From Trissonchulus latispiculum (lineage: Eukaryota > Nematoda > Enoplea > Enoplida > Ironidae): DNA of 64,000 bases. Each line of letters begins with the position of its first letter. Positions within the stretch are counted from its first letter, which is position 1. Location of the stretch: contig JASAND010023803.1 of the NCBI GenBank assembly GCA_030248195.1, forward strand, positions 21,869-85,868, given 5' to 3'. Both the position numbers and the translations under genes were made by a program. A model generated the notes under the pieces. The model had not been told where the DNA came from, did no database searches, and saw only the letters and a program-made list of their open reading frames with translations. This document shows, in pieces, positions 47,391-58,405 of the stretch.

Positions 47391-48984
47391 ATGCATACTG
47401 TAAACTCTAAAATGCAATACGTCTACAGGTTGTAGCTTTGAAATATATGAGTACAAATTATTGCGTATTTTGTATTTGTCATTCTTCTTATATTATATGA
47501 ATGCATATATAGTATATATTTATATATGCGTTTTTTAATGTGCACTTCTTTAAAGTACTGAAAAGGATCCCCCAGAAGTGTGTCTTACAAACATATTAAG
47601 AGAAACTTTCAATATTTGAATTCCTTTACAAACAAGAGGATTTTGAAAGGTGGCCATTTTAATGCGATTTAGATCAAAAATTAACACCTCTGTACACAAA
47701 AGTGGTTAATCTTAATATTTGCTCAGCAACCATAGAAGGCTTAATTCTGATTATTAATCAGATTTGCGGGGGCAATAGCTTTGTTCTAGTTAGCCATCGG
47801 CAGTTTTATGGACTTAGAAAGTGGATTTTGGTAAATAAGGATTTAAAGACCGGTCAGTAAACCTTTAATACAGTGGTGAATTATCTAAATCCGGCCAGTG
47901 GTGATTAAAATTTGATTTTAAATAAAGATAAAAGTTAGATTGTACAATATTTCATTCTATAGAATTCTCGTTGACCCGAATTTTTTGGGCACGAATGCAA
48001 CCTACAAAACTGGAACACAGCTGCTATTCGCGCAGCGTCCCCACTCCGAAAATTGTTTCAAACTTTATTTTCAAAATGCTGTTTTACTCAAGCTGAGATG
48101 ATACGCAAGTGTACTCTTGCGAATGGACTGGGGGAAACGGTATATTTATATTTGACCTATTCCAGGTCACCACGTTGGTGTGAAAATCTAGATGTTAGCT
48201 AGTAGCTACCCCGACAGCAATAGTGATGCAACATTTTTGAATGATAGCTTCAATTTCTCTGATTTTCTCATGGAAATTTAATCAAAAGATTTCATATGGT
48301 CGAATGCTTTGGTTTTATTCAAATACTTGAGATCCATTCAGTGACACGTGACACAAATATAGGAGGTTATTGATATACCTGATTTCAAGAAATTGTTATA
48401 CAATCAAAGCCGAAATAGGATTCAAATTTCGGGCTGATTTATGAGTGGAGTTGAGAATGAAAAACAAATTGATGTTGGAAAAATTTTGGGATTTCCTAAG
48501 ATAGTACGGATTTTCTTAATATCTTATAATTGTGTTCTTCTTTAACCTTAATAAGTAATTACATTAATACCTTAATTACAAGTGCCAAGTGTAGTTGATG
48601 TAAACATCTAGTAACCTACCAAGGCTATATATCTGTTGTTGATATTTATTACTAGATAAAAATGTACTGACGACGATTAGATGTCATATATCGATTAGAT
48701 GTCATATATAAATATTATGTTGGACAAAGTCAAACATTAGGCAACATTTGCATTGGATGGTTTCGTACAATATACAGATACATATAAAGTTTACAATACA
48801 AGTTACAACTATTCAACTAGTTGCAAACAGGAAAATTGTATGCTAGTAATTCCTCCCTTGTTAGCTTACTGACTCGAGCGTGTAACCATTACCATAGGAG
48901 TTATCTGTTTCCAAGGACTGTAAAGACCAGAAAACAAAGTTTGCAATTGAAATATCTTTCTGCGGGGGATAGAAGACCTATGGG
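47391..48984. other. AT-rich gene-free stretch
   Basis: No gene, RNA gene or repeat boundary recognised. Two direct copies of CGATTAGATGTCATATAT lie near 48673-48710. Confidence 0.45.
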
Positions 48985-50214
48985 TGATTCTTCCGTATAC
49001 TTACACCTGTGTTAAAATTCGCAAAACTTACCCGCTCAAATTTGATATGGGTGTATTTTAACACATTTCCGATCAATCTGCGACAAAAATTTAAAATTTT
49101 AAAACATTTAAATTTTTATTGTTTAAGGGCGAACAAGGGGAACCAAAAAGTGTTTATCCCCCATTTTGCTGAAAACTTTGCAAACTGGGGTTTTCAGGGT
49201 CGCTGAACACGAATCCGAAAGCCATTTCTCGATCCAGCTTTTCGATGGCTCAGTATAAGCTAAAAATAAGCTTAACTCTTAAGCTTATTTATTTCTAGCT
49301 AACGAGACGAGAAGCTGGATCTTAGTAGTAGCTTCAGATTTGTTCATCTACCCTGAAAGCCCCTGTATGCAACTTGACAGCGAAATAGGAATCGGGTCTT
49401 TCCCATTATCCCCCCCCATAGCTTCGTAGAAGTACTGAAGATGCACACTTTGACGGATTGAGTTGAAATTTGGTAGGGGTAGGTTTTCGGACCTGCTGAT
49501 TGCAAAAATGCAAAAATTTTAAGATTTTAAAAAAATTTTAAAAATTTTAAAATTTTAGTTTGGTAAGGGGGGACCAAGAGGAACCGAAAAATTTTTGTCT
49601 TCGATTTTGCTGAAAAGATGTATATAGGGGTTTTCGGGGTCGTAGAACACGAATCTGAAATCCGTTTTTCGATCCAGCTTTTCGTTAGCTCAGGCTAAGC
49701 TTACATCTTAAGCTTAGAACTTTAGCTTATATTGAGCTAACAAAAAGCTGGATCGAAAAACGGATTTCAGATTCGTGTTCTACGACCCCGAAAACCCCTA
49801 TATACATCTTTTCAGCAAAATCGAAGACAAAAATTTTTCGGTTCCTCTTGGTCCCCCCTTACCAAACTAAAATTTTAAAATTTTTAAAATTTTTTTAAAA
49901 TCTTAAAATTTTTGCATTTTTGCAATCAGCAGGTCCGAAAACCTACCCCTACCAAATTTCAACTCAATCCGTCAAAGTGTGCATCTTCAGTACTTCTACG
50001 AAGCTATGGGGGGGATAATGGGAAAGACCCTAGGAATCTATGTATTTTTGGTTTCTCTAGCTCCCCTTAAAATAACTTAAAAACTTAAATTCTTAAAATT
50101 TTTTTGTCACAGATCAATCAGAAATGTGTTAAATGCACCCAATCCAAATTTGAGCTCAATCGGATAAGTTTTACTAATTTTAGACACAGGTGTGCGTACA
50201 CGGAAGAATCACAG
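48985..50214. mobile_element. Older foldback element, interrupted by a young sibling
   Basis: The outer arms start GGTGATTCTTCCGTATAC and end ACGGAAGAATCAC. They share ACACCTGTGT / ACACAGGTGT and further diverged complementarity. Its own centre lies near 49280 (AAGCTTAACTCTTAAGCTT), and its right arm is split by the element at 49394-50030. Inner segments resemble that younger element (GGATCGAAAAACGG-like, GAACACGAATC). No target duplication is certain. Confidence 0.6.
49394..50030. mobile_element. Young near-perfect 637-bp palindromic element
   Basis: Ends GGGTCTTTCCCATTATCC and its exact complement. TAGGAATC is duplicated exactly at 49386-49393 and 50031-50038. The two arms of nearly 300 bp read as virtually identical inverted complements around a loop of about 45 bp near 49712 (GCTTACATCTTAAGC). 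Modules include GGTAAGGGGGGACCAAGAGG, TTCGATTTTGCTGAAAAG and CGTGTTCTACGACCCCGAAA. No protein is encoded. Transcription through it would give a long hairpin RNA. Confidence 0.9.
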
Positions 50215-50663
50215 AACTATGTACTAAACCGTTCGATACACACAGGCAGTTTCCAAAATCTGTTTCAAACAAATAATGTCAGATAATCTGAAAAATGTCA
50301 AAGTTTACCCCAATCGTAAAATCATGCAAGACCATGTAACGCTCGAAAATGGGAAATCGTAAATTGCCTGAGTACTTTTTGATCATTAATGATTGCGGAT
50401 TTGCAAAATTTTAAAATAGCATTACTATACACTATTTGTATGCTGGAAACATAAAATGAAAAATTTAGAATCGATTATCTGATACAATTTTGGATTTCAG
50501 TGATTGCATAGTGCATTTGGGAACTATTATTAGAAAACTAGTCACAAGCATAGACAGCATGAAGCAAAGAAATAAATATTAAACTCAAATATACATATAA
50601 TTAAAAGCTATTGCACAACACTTCTAGGTATAAGTTTAAGGCAGTTTTGCTCACAGAAATGTT
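50215..50663. other. 3' flank of the neurogenin-like gene
   Basis: AT-rich region that probably includes the 3' untranslated region. No canonical polyadenylation hexamer was fixed. Confidence 0.45.
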
Positions 50664-51467
50664 CTACTGGCAGAAACCTCGACCCGAGTAATTATAGTAG
50701 TTCTGATAGTCAGTATTGACATAAAGGTTGTTCATGACTTGGTTGGGATTTGAGGGGGGCTGACTGGCCCAGTTGTGAGCCGGGTAATGAGCCATGGAGG
50801 GGGTCGTATCATAGACCACCGGGGGACTTGAGGTATACCCTGAAGGAGGGCCAGGTTCGCAGGTTTGAGCTGGTCCCTCCGCAAAGGAGGTAGTTTCAGT
50901 CGAATAGGAAGAGTCAGAGAGGTAGGCTGAGAGGTCCGCGTTCCCCGAAGGTAGAGGGGATGAGGTATAGTAGGGATTGCTGTCTAGAAAGTTGTAAACG
51001 TCAGAGCCAAAGTTGGCCAGAGCGGTCGAGTCGTTGCTGTTTTCGTTGTTGTTGTTGCCGCCGCCGCCGCAGGCAACTCGTTGTAGGTCTTCGTCGGGCA
51101 GTTTCAGCAGCTCCTGCAGCATGCCGATGTAGTTCAGGGCCATTCGAAGCGTTTCGATCTTCGTCGGCTTATTCTCCTCCGGAACGGTGGGGAGAACGGT
51201 TCGCAGCTGTTCCAGGGCATCGTTCAGGTTGTGCATTCGATTGCGCTCCCGATCGTTGGCCTTGGAACGGCGAACTCGTTTGAGTCGAGCCAAGGTGTCC
51301 GGACTCTTGGCTCGGGCTCGAGATCGGTACTTTCGCTTTCGTCGAGGCGCAGTTGACGCAACTCCGTCCGACGAATGCGAAATTTTGTCTTCTTGATGTT
51401 TTAGGTGATCCAAGGATGATGAAGAATCTGGATTTTCAGCGTTTTCGCCCATCATTGGTGAAGCCAT
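50664..51467 (-). CDS. Neurogenin-like bHLH transcription factor
   Basis: A nuclear proneural-type DNA-binding factor, expected to bind E-boxes as a heterodimer with an E-protein. A single coding exon gives 267 residues from the ATG at 51467. That start is preferred because a strong acceptor (TTTTTTTATTGCAG) ends at 51477, so the nine bases before the ATG are leader. A basic stretch ([13 protein letters not shown]) precedes the bHLH. The basic region reads [20 protein letters not shown], with the Glu-Arg pair that contacts the E-box, and helix 2 reads [20 protein letters not shown]. These features are diagnostic of the neurogenin/atonal group and closest to neurogenin. After the bHLH comes a Gly/Asn low-complexity run encoded by CCG/GTT repeats, then a Ser/Pro/Tyr-rich tail ending SGRGFCQ. 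NeuroD is the main alternative. Confidence 0.88.
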   Translation of the reverse strand: MASPMMGENAENPDSSSSLDHLKHQEDKISHSSDGVASTAPRRKRKYRSRARAKSPDTLARLKRVRRSKANDRERNRMHNLNDALEQLRTVLPTVPEENKPTKIETLRMALNYIGMLQELLKLPDEDLQRVACGGGGNNNNENSNDSTALANFGSDVYNFLDSNPYYTSSPLPSGNADLSAYLSDSSYSTETTSFAEGPAQTCEPGPPSGYTSSPPVVYDTTPSMAHYPAHNWASQPPSNPNQVMNNLYVNTDYQNYYNYSGRGFCQ

Positions 51468-51898
51468 GATTTCAATCTGCAATAAAAAAAGCATGACTTA
51501 ATAAATCTAATAATTTACTGAAATTGACCAAATTTCGGTCACATTTTTGGGAAACTGACCAAAATGTTTCCAACTCTGCAAAATGCGCAAATGGTCTAAA
51601 ATGTAACTAGTTTCAGACAACTGCCAAAATTACTCGAAATTTTTAGCTGTCTACATTCTGCACATAAAAATACTAAAACAATTTTAATTCAATTTAAGTT
51701 CGACCAGTGAGAGTAACTGTCACAAAATACCCTAACCGGAGTTGGAAAAAACCTGTGGCATCGTAGGTCAGTGCCAAAAGAAGTGTTATTCTTAATTTTA
51801 ATAATATTAATTCTTAATAATTTTGTTAACAAAATATTAACTTGTAAATATTTAAATCATCTGACACCTAGTTTGAGATTTAGTATTTAATTTTTGAA

Positions 51899-52022
51899 TA
51901 GTCTAAACTGTTTCGAACTCTGACTTTATGTAAAGAAAATAATATATGATGGAAGGTTACTAACAGCAGACCCGAAAAACTCGAGCCTCTGGTCAGGATG
52001 AATCCTTATTGTTCGGGTTACA
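51899..52022 (+). repeat. 124-bp direct repeat, copy 1
   Basis: Apparently identical, base for base, to 52758-52881 (offset 859). It runs from TAGTCTAAACTGTTTCG to CGGGTTACA. The two copies bracket a GGCCAAC hAT that lacks its left end. Confidence 0.9.
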
Positions 52023-52759
52023 CCAAGCCATTCTTTAGCAATTTGCCAAGGTTGACTAGCTGGAATTTACTGTGTTTATTTGTTTACCGTGCTTAATAAT
52101 GCGTCAACTTATATACCTAATTGAACTTTAGATTAAATTAAATTTAGATAGATTTAGATTTAAATTAAAAATAGATTTTCCAAACGTTTAGCGCCAATCC
52201 GCGATAATTCTGTTTTATTTTTGCTGGAGGACTGCAATGAATTGATAATTGATGAGAAGTTGACTGCTTTACAAATTTAAAAATTAAGTTGTTAGCACCA
52301 TTAAAATTTGCATACAATTAGCAAATCTATTGAAACAACGCTATCTACGATAAATGAGTACGGACTTATCGAAAACTTTGAGCTAAGTATCAACTTGTTA
52401 TGCAGGTAAACTGAAAATCTGCAGTAATGTAACGTTTATAATACAACATGTGCACCGTATTATGCAGAAAAATTAAATTTTGTAACACAATTGACTCACA
52501 AAATCAGAATTAAATAGAAGTAAATTTGAGTTTGGCCAACAGTCGGCCATTGGCCGGCCAACGGCCAACGGCCAGCCAGTTGGCTGATGGCTGTTGGCCG
52601 TTGGCCGGCCAACGGCCATTGGCCGGCCATCGGCCAACGGCCAACGGCCAGCCAATTGGCCGTTGGCCGGCCAAGCCAACTGGCCGAGATTTTCTCGGCC
52701 AACGGCCAATGGCCGGCCATTGGCCAGCCATTGGCCGCACCGGCCAATGCACAACATTA
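52023..52759. mobile_element. GGCCAACGG hAT-like element, copy 2, left end lost
   Basis: Homologous to 39089-39826 from TTTGCCAANNNTGNCTAGCTG onward, but the left terminus and left GGCCAAC array are gone. The right array (52533-52748) is longer than in copy 1 and ends CAATGCACAACATTA. The following GTCTAAAC would be its duplication and also occurs at 51901-51908, at the start of the first 124-bp repeat. Confidence 0.8.
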
Positions 52760-52881
52760 GTCTAAACTGTTTCGAACTCTGACTTTATGTAAAGAAAATA
52801 ATATATGATGGAAGGTTACTAACAGCAGACCCGAAAAACTCGAGCCTCTGGTCAGGATGAATCCTTATTGTTCGGGTTACA
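52758..52881 (+). repeat. 124-bp direct repeat, copy 2
   Basis: Second copy of 51899-52022. It begins within the last two bases of the hAT terminus. Confidence 0.9.
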
Positions 52882-53089
52882 ACAAAACACTATGTACCGA
52901 TTGGGCAACCGTCACAAATTGTAATTTCAAATAACATTTGACAGGTATTGTCTCGATTGTATACTCCTCAATCCTTCAAAGTTTTTAAACTTGACTAATT
53001 GAGCTAAATTTGTTATAATGTTTTATCTGAGTTCAAATATCATAAAATTTTCCGCTTTCTTGAAATCGGATCTTCGCGAAATTAGATTT

Positions 53090-53465
53090 GCGGTTCGCAA
53101 AGGGGGGGGGCCGAAAATGATTTATATCGGGGTTTTCTGGGTCGCACAGCACGGATCCGAGGTCCTCTCTTCGATTCAGCTTTCGATTAGTTCAGCATAA
53201 CTTAAAGTTGTAAGCTTAAGATGTAAGCTTGAGCTAACTAAATCCTGACATGGTAAACGGATTTTATATTTGTGTTCTGCAGCCCAGAAGACCCCTTAAA
53301 GTATACAATTACAATTACAATCTACAATTTTTCTCAGCAAAATCGATGACAAAAAGTTTGAAATCTAGTTGAACTCAACATGGTCGATAACATAAACGTA
53401 CACAATTTTAGCTCAATTGGTAAAGCTTTAGATTTGACGGGTGTGGCACGATCGAGACGACAACC
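53090..53465. mobile_element. Decayed foldback related to 49394-50030
   Basis: Contains a GGGGTTTTCTGGGTCG segment, an AGCACGGATCCGAGG segment, TTCGATTCAGCTTTCG, a central AAGCTTAAGATGTAAGCTT and a degenerate inverted right half (TTTGTGTTCTGCAGCCCAGAAGACCCC). This is the same order of modules as the young palindrome. Ends and duplication are not clear. Confidence 0.6.
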
Positions 53466-53907
53466 AATTTGACATCACAAAAATTCATAAATTTAAATTT
53501 TGTCATGCGTCCCAAGTAGTGATGTGGATCGGATCGGATCGGCAGCCAAAATCAACTGCCGATCCGATCCGGCAAATGGCCGGCGATCCGATCCGATCCA
53601 CCCCCGGATCGGACCAATCCGATCCGATCCGACAATAATGTTAATTTTCAATTGTAGGCACTTAAATTGCTATATTTTCCGATTTTCCCTTATTTTGCAA
53701 CTCTTCATCAAACTTCGCCCCTGAGTAATATTGAATAATGCTGAAAGTCCGTATCAGAAACTGCAGCTGCAGAATCATGTGTCGTCACTTTGAAAAATAA
53801 CGATTTGTTTAGTTTTGGGTGTTTAAGATCTAGTGAGAACTACACAAAAGACAGTGAGAAATGGTAACTATACAAAAATAAGGTAAAATTTTGAAGAATT
53901 ACTTGGA

Positions 53908-55527
53908 TGTAAGATCAAAAAATGTGCGTACAAACTTTGGTCGTATTTATAAGCAAGCAATGTAGTGTTTTAACGTCGTTCGGAATTGGAGACGGCATGG
54001 AAAATCGGGGAAAATCCGGAATCCATGGTATTATTTACGGAAAATCTAAAATATTCAAAGGTTTGCTAAAGTTTATGCACATTGAAGATTTAGTTTTTCG
54101 TGATCAAATAGATCTGGTTCCGCGTCATACTGTTGCACTTACAACCTTTGCAGCCAAAGAACACCCAAGTTCCGGATTTTCAAAATGTAGCTATTTTAAT
54201 GCTCACGATATGGTTATCATTTAAAAGCTCTTGACAGTCTGAACACGTTTAATACAATCATTTCCCAAAATGCACTCGATTTCCAAATTCATGAAAACAA
54301 GATTTTTCCGGATTTAAGTGTTTTCCATCATCAACAGTTATGGAGTTATGGGTCTTCTTAACTCGAAAGGCCTTGACGAGCTGAACAACCTTTGTAATAC
54401 AACTAGATCCCAGAAATGTCACCTATTCCCGAGATTCACAAAAACTTCCATCTATGAATAGTGAACTCGAGAAATTGGAAATTTTTAGGTATTGGTTCCA
54501 GTTCATAATTAGCTTTTAAATAATACTCTATCATTCAAATGCAACTGCAAAATATCCATCTGGAATATCTCTATTTGATCAAGGATACAAAATTTTGAAT
54601 GTGGTAAAATTTTGGAGAAATTAAATATTTTTAATAAATTAAATAATTAATATTAAATATTTTCCGCGATTCAATCCCGATATGCACACTCTTAAAAAGA
54701 CTCCTGTAGAAACTACAGGAATTCTTGTAGTTTTCTACAAACGTGCTCCTGTGTGGTCAGTCACTAGCGGAGCTTCCTGTATTTTCCACAAGTCACTTTT
54801 GCATTTTTTACCGACCTCTCGAACAGTATAATTTACAGGAATTTCCTGTAGAAATTACTAGGGAAACCTGTAGTTTTTATTACAGAAGCTTCCTGCAGAA
54901 AATACTAAAGAAACCTGTAGTTTTGTTCAACTTTTTTGACAATCATAGATCAGATACCAAACCTGTAGTTTTTACAAGACAAAACGTTAACTTTTACTGG
55001 ACCGACCTGTAAATGGAAAAGGGGGGTGGCGGCGGCCGCTCCCAAAACATTTTCGGCAGGGATCGGTCGTTACAAAAAAATCACCCACGGGGTGTTGAAA
55101 GACTGAAAATTTGAAAATATTCAAAAAATTTCAGTCTTCAAAAATTATGATCACTGTCGCCCTTATATACTCAGTTTGCGTTATCAGAGTATCCTGTGGA
55201 GTAATCCTGTAAACCAGTGAAAACTACATACAGGTTTCTTGGATTGAATACTAGTCTAACTTGTAATCAATTCTACCAAAGTATATCCGGTAAAAACTAC
55301 CAGCGATGTCCTGTAGAAGCTACAAGCCGTAACCTGTATTTTCTACAAAAGCTTGTATTTATCATCTACAAAAGTGATTCCTGTAGTTTCTCTGGAACAT
55401 TTCTAAGAGTGCAGGTTGGTTGTTCTGATCTCCAGTTCAGGGCGATTCTAAAAAAGTGGTTTGCTCTGAAGGCATAAGTTCGCAATAAACGACCGACGTT
55501 TGCACACACTGTTTTGGTCGTACAATA
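53908..55527. mobile_element. Foldback element copy 4, diverged
   Basis: Left AAGATCAAAAAATGTGCGTA followed by CAAACTTTGGTCG, right GTTTGCACACACTGTTTTGG ending near TCGTACAATA. These match the TAGTACGACCAAAAAATGTG ends of copies 1-2 imperfectly. The left arm (54000-54440) keeps recognisable AATCCGG and AGCTCTTGAC modules. The right arm is largely replaced by the CACTCTTA element at 54687-55411. Confidence 0.55.
54687..55411. mobile_element. CACTCTTA-ended element rich in CTGTAGTTTT
   Basis: Left CACTCTTAAAAAGACTCCTG and right GGAACATTTCTAAGAGTG form imperfect inverted ends. AACCTGTAGTTTTTA and TCCTGTAGAAACTAC units recur inside in both orientations. A solo end of the same type (CACTCTTAAAAAGAATC) occurs at 4117 in the APRT intron. 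The target duplication is unclear. Confidence 0.55.
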
Positions 55528-56896
55528 GCATATACAAAAGCACGTCCGGCGGATTTTGTAGGCTTTCCTCTTCTCAGCAAACGCACTTTGGCGAAACATT
55601 TTCTTTCCAATTTTAGACAACGTTCCTATTAGTTGAGAACTTTAGTCATACCAGAATAAGTCACTCTCGGCGGTCAGCGGTACTGAATTTAAAAAGCGGA
55701 ACAGACTGTCCAAAAATTAATTAGCAGGAAATATTAGAGAGCAATCCCATTTGACTTTTTTATACATGCGTACAAAACATTTATCCAGAGAGAACATAAA
55801 ACAAAAACATTAGCAACAGAAAATTCAACATTGGAACAAAATTCCGAAAAGATTTTAAAAATTTCTTCGAAAAAATTTTGCAATTTTGTAAAAAATTGGT
55901 ACAAATTTTCAAAATTTGCCTCATTTGCCGGATCGGCGATCCGGAAAAATCAATCCGATCCGGCCGATCCGATCCGAAAATTTGTCGATCCGATCCGATC
56001 CGACCCCGGATCGGTCGATCCGATCCGATCCGCCGATCCGATCCACATCACTAGTCCCAAGTAGTCAAAATTTTCTAATTAGCCATTTCATTTTAATAAA
56101 GTCTGAATTTCCAAAAATCTAATGCTAATAAAAATAGAATTTGAGCAATTTGAAAGGATTTTTGATCGCATCCGATAGCTTTATATTTTTCGGCTAATGC
56201 AGGCTCTGTCCCATGCTTCCTGGCAACAAGACAGGAACGCTTTCTGCAAAACTTTAATCATTCATATTTAAGTTTTATCAAGATTTTCTCGATTTTCCAA
56301 ACATATATATATTTTTCCTAATATCTCATTCGTACGAGCATATTTGAGCCAAACGGCATTTCTTCTGAGTTGGATGGATAATACGAATTTGAAGTAAATT
56401 GCGAAAATATACGATTTCATAGATTTGCACAAAAGTTGGAATCAAGCTGGGGATAATCTGTAATTGACGATTCCGAAAAAACGCATCCCATCCCAACTGC
56501 TGTAGTTTTCTTTCAGGGAAATTTCCAAGAATCGTCCCGATTTCTCGTGCATTTCTTCGATTGCATTGAATACAGCGTCAACCTCTGATTTTTCTGCGAT
56601 TTAACAAACGATCTACATTTGAAATAAAACTCAATTTTGGTTCGAATGAAACTACAGAAAATTGTGCATTAGTTGAAAGGTTTTGGAAATGTGGAATAAA
56701 TTTAGGGGGAAAATTTCCTAATAATTGTTCTATGTACTAAATCTTAATTTTGCAGAAATTTACATTGAACGGATGAATTAATTGTATTGACATTGAAACT
56801 GGAAGAATTTTTATATATGTGCCGAAAAGTTTCCCTGCGAGGGTATTTTAAACTAAATTTTAAGAGCCAATAATTAAATTAAATTAAATAGCTTAC

Positions 56897-57060
56897 CATA
56901 TACAATGAAGTTCAAAGTCTGTCCAGAACGGTAAAGAAGTCTCCAATCTCAAGAGTTGGGTACAGCAGAAATTTCTTACAATAAAACACGATGATATGTA
57001 AAGTGGTTAAACCGACACCACTTAAGGTTTACAGAATACAATGACTCAAACAACTCTACA
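56897..57060 (-). other. Putative non-coding first exon of the neurogenin-like gene
   Basis: On the minus strand this segment follows a TATA-like CCTTTTAAAC (57061-57070) and ends at a GTAAGC donor. It could splice to the acceptor at 51477 just before the neurogenin ATG. The 5' end is a guess. There is no transcript evidence, so this rests on signals and position only. Confidence 0.35.
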
Positions 57061-57165
57061 GTTTAAAAGGGGTTCGCAAAAGGGGCGGAGCTTCCAAGAA
57101 AGAATCAGCCAATCACTAGTCAGGGGGCGCTGTGAAAGGTCAAACGTCAGTCCATAAAAGGATTG
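57061..57165 (-). promoter_or_regulatory. Candidate promoter cluster with CTCF-like core
   Basis: Within about 100 bp lie a TATA-like CCTTTTAAAC (57061, minus), a GC box GGGGCGG (57082-57088), a CCAAT box (57109-57113), the CTCF-like core CAGGGGGCGC (57121-57130), a half-CRE-like ACGTCA, and a perfect CArG box CCATAAAAGG (57152-57161). It lies upstream of the putative leader exon of the neurogenin-like gene. The density is unusual for this AT-rich window, but each motif alone is weak. The direction could be either. Confidence 0.4.
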
Positions 57166-58160
57166 TTTTGAGCTGAAACAAAATATTAAGATTGAGGATT
57201 AATGACTTAGTATTCAAATAAATTGTAGTAAAATAAATTAAATGTACTAAGGTAAATATACTAAAATAACGATATATGTATATTATTTTTAGGTCATATG
57301 CATTATATAAGCATTTAATGCAAACTGTAATGGATCAATTATTTATTAATCATTATTATTCAATTATTTATGAACGATAAGGCTTCATAAAGGCAAAACA
57401 CAAATAAAAGATATTTAAACCTGGTGCAACATTTTAACTTAATTGTGACAAACCCGGAGTCCCGGAGATACCTCAAAAAACTAAAAAACCAGAAAATAGT
57501 TTTGTTGGAGTAAAGTTTTTCTGACAAAACTTGCATTGGCAACTTTCAACTTCTTATTTATCACATTTGTCTTCAAAAGCGTGCTGTAGAAACCCCCAGT
57601 CCTATTAAAACAGTACCAGTTTTATTCCCTCTTTTGTATGCCGTAATTTTGCACAGCAGGCGATAGAAGCCTCTCTTAGAATAAAAGCTAGACAGCGTAA
57701 CCCCTAAACCGTTTTTACGAGTTTGATTTCTAGAATTCGTTTGTAAATACAAACGAAAAGAGGATTTTGTGTAATATGATAGGAGGCAGTGAAAAGGGGT
57801 TTCTACTAATTTCATCTAAAATTATGATAGTGATAATGAGTGTAATAAACTGTTTGAAGTCTGAAGGCCAGAGCAGCCAAAACGCGTGTCACTAATCAGC
57901 CATTTAACATTATGTCTAAAAGTGTCCCTGTCAAAAACGGAAATTACGATTTACACCATGATAACTTTTAGGGAGAGTTGTGCAGAAATGTTGCAAAGAA
58001 TGAGTGGTGTTTCAAGGCGGGGAGTGGTGAAGAAAAAAGGTTTAAATAAAAAGTCGCTAAAATTGTAAATATTTTAAAATAAAATATTTTAGTCTTGAGT
58101 GCGATTTGAACCAGATTAAAGAAATGAAAGTTGTACACCACCAGGCACCCGAAAAATTCG
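57166..58160. other. Gene-free stretch
   Basis: AT-rich sequence between the candidate promoter and the tRNA-like gene. Open frames at 57360-57815 (-) have no recognisable domain. Confidence 0.45.
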
Positions 58161-58233
58161 GGCACCAGGCGGGGTTCGAACCCGCGTCTTCTGCTTAACG
58201 CGCAGACGCTCTAACCAACTGAGCCACAGGTGC
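58161..58233 (-). tRNA. tRNA-Asn(GTT)-like gene, possibly pseudo
   Basis: A 73-nt cloverleaf on the minus strand. Acceptor GCACCTG/CTGGTGC has one T-T mismatch. The D arm is GCTC-AGTTGGTTA-GAGC, the anticodon arm TCTGC-GCGTTAA-GCAGA (anticodon GTT), and the perfect T arm GCGGG-TTCGAAC-CCCGC. A and B boxes are intact. Position 33 would be C instead of the near-universal U, and no clear poly-T terminator follows directly. It is either a diverged tRNA gene or the head of a tRNA-derived repeat. Confidence 0.7.
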
Positions 58234-58405
58234 TTCAGTAGAAAGAGCGGAAGACCGAATACGAACCCAATGCGTACAACTTTTCAGCGCACAAGTGCAT
58301 TGCACACTGCAAGTGTGATTAATCCTCGCACAGAATCCTGGCACACCACGTCTGATTAATTTAGTACTATTCAGCTTTTTTACTCAAGTAAAGTGTACAT
58401 GCAAC

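Larger units (their letters stand above)
53517..56053. mobile_element. hAT-like element, GGATCGGATC arrays
   Basis: Ends TAGTGATGTGGATCGGATCG and CGATCCGATCCACATCACTA. GTCCCAAG is duplicated exactly at 53509-53516 and 56054-56061. GGATCGGATCGG arrays and their complement occupy 53527-53632 and 55930-56043. The interior hosts a diverged foldback (about 53908-55527). No transposase frame is present. Confidence 0.9.
51477..56896 (-). other. Putative 5.4-kb 5' intron of the neurogenin-like gene
   Basis: If the leader exon at 56897-57060 is real, this intron runs from its GTAAGC donor to the TTGCAG acceptor at 51477-51478. It holds a duplicated 124-bp segment, a truncated GGCCAAC hAT, a decayed foldback (53090-53465) and the 2.5-kb GGATC hAT. 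Confidence 0.4.

Noticed and set aside
50960..51396. Open frames on the plus strand across the neurogenin exon
   Set aside because: They are antisense shadows of the GC-rich bHLH exon and have Cys/Arg-rich compositions typical of wrong frames.
52473..52782. Several overlapping open frames on both strands
   Set aside because: They result from the GGCCAACGG array, whose repeats stay open in all frames; there is no protein evidence.
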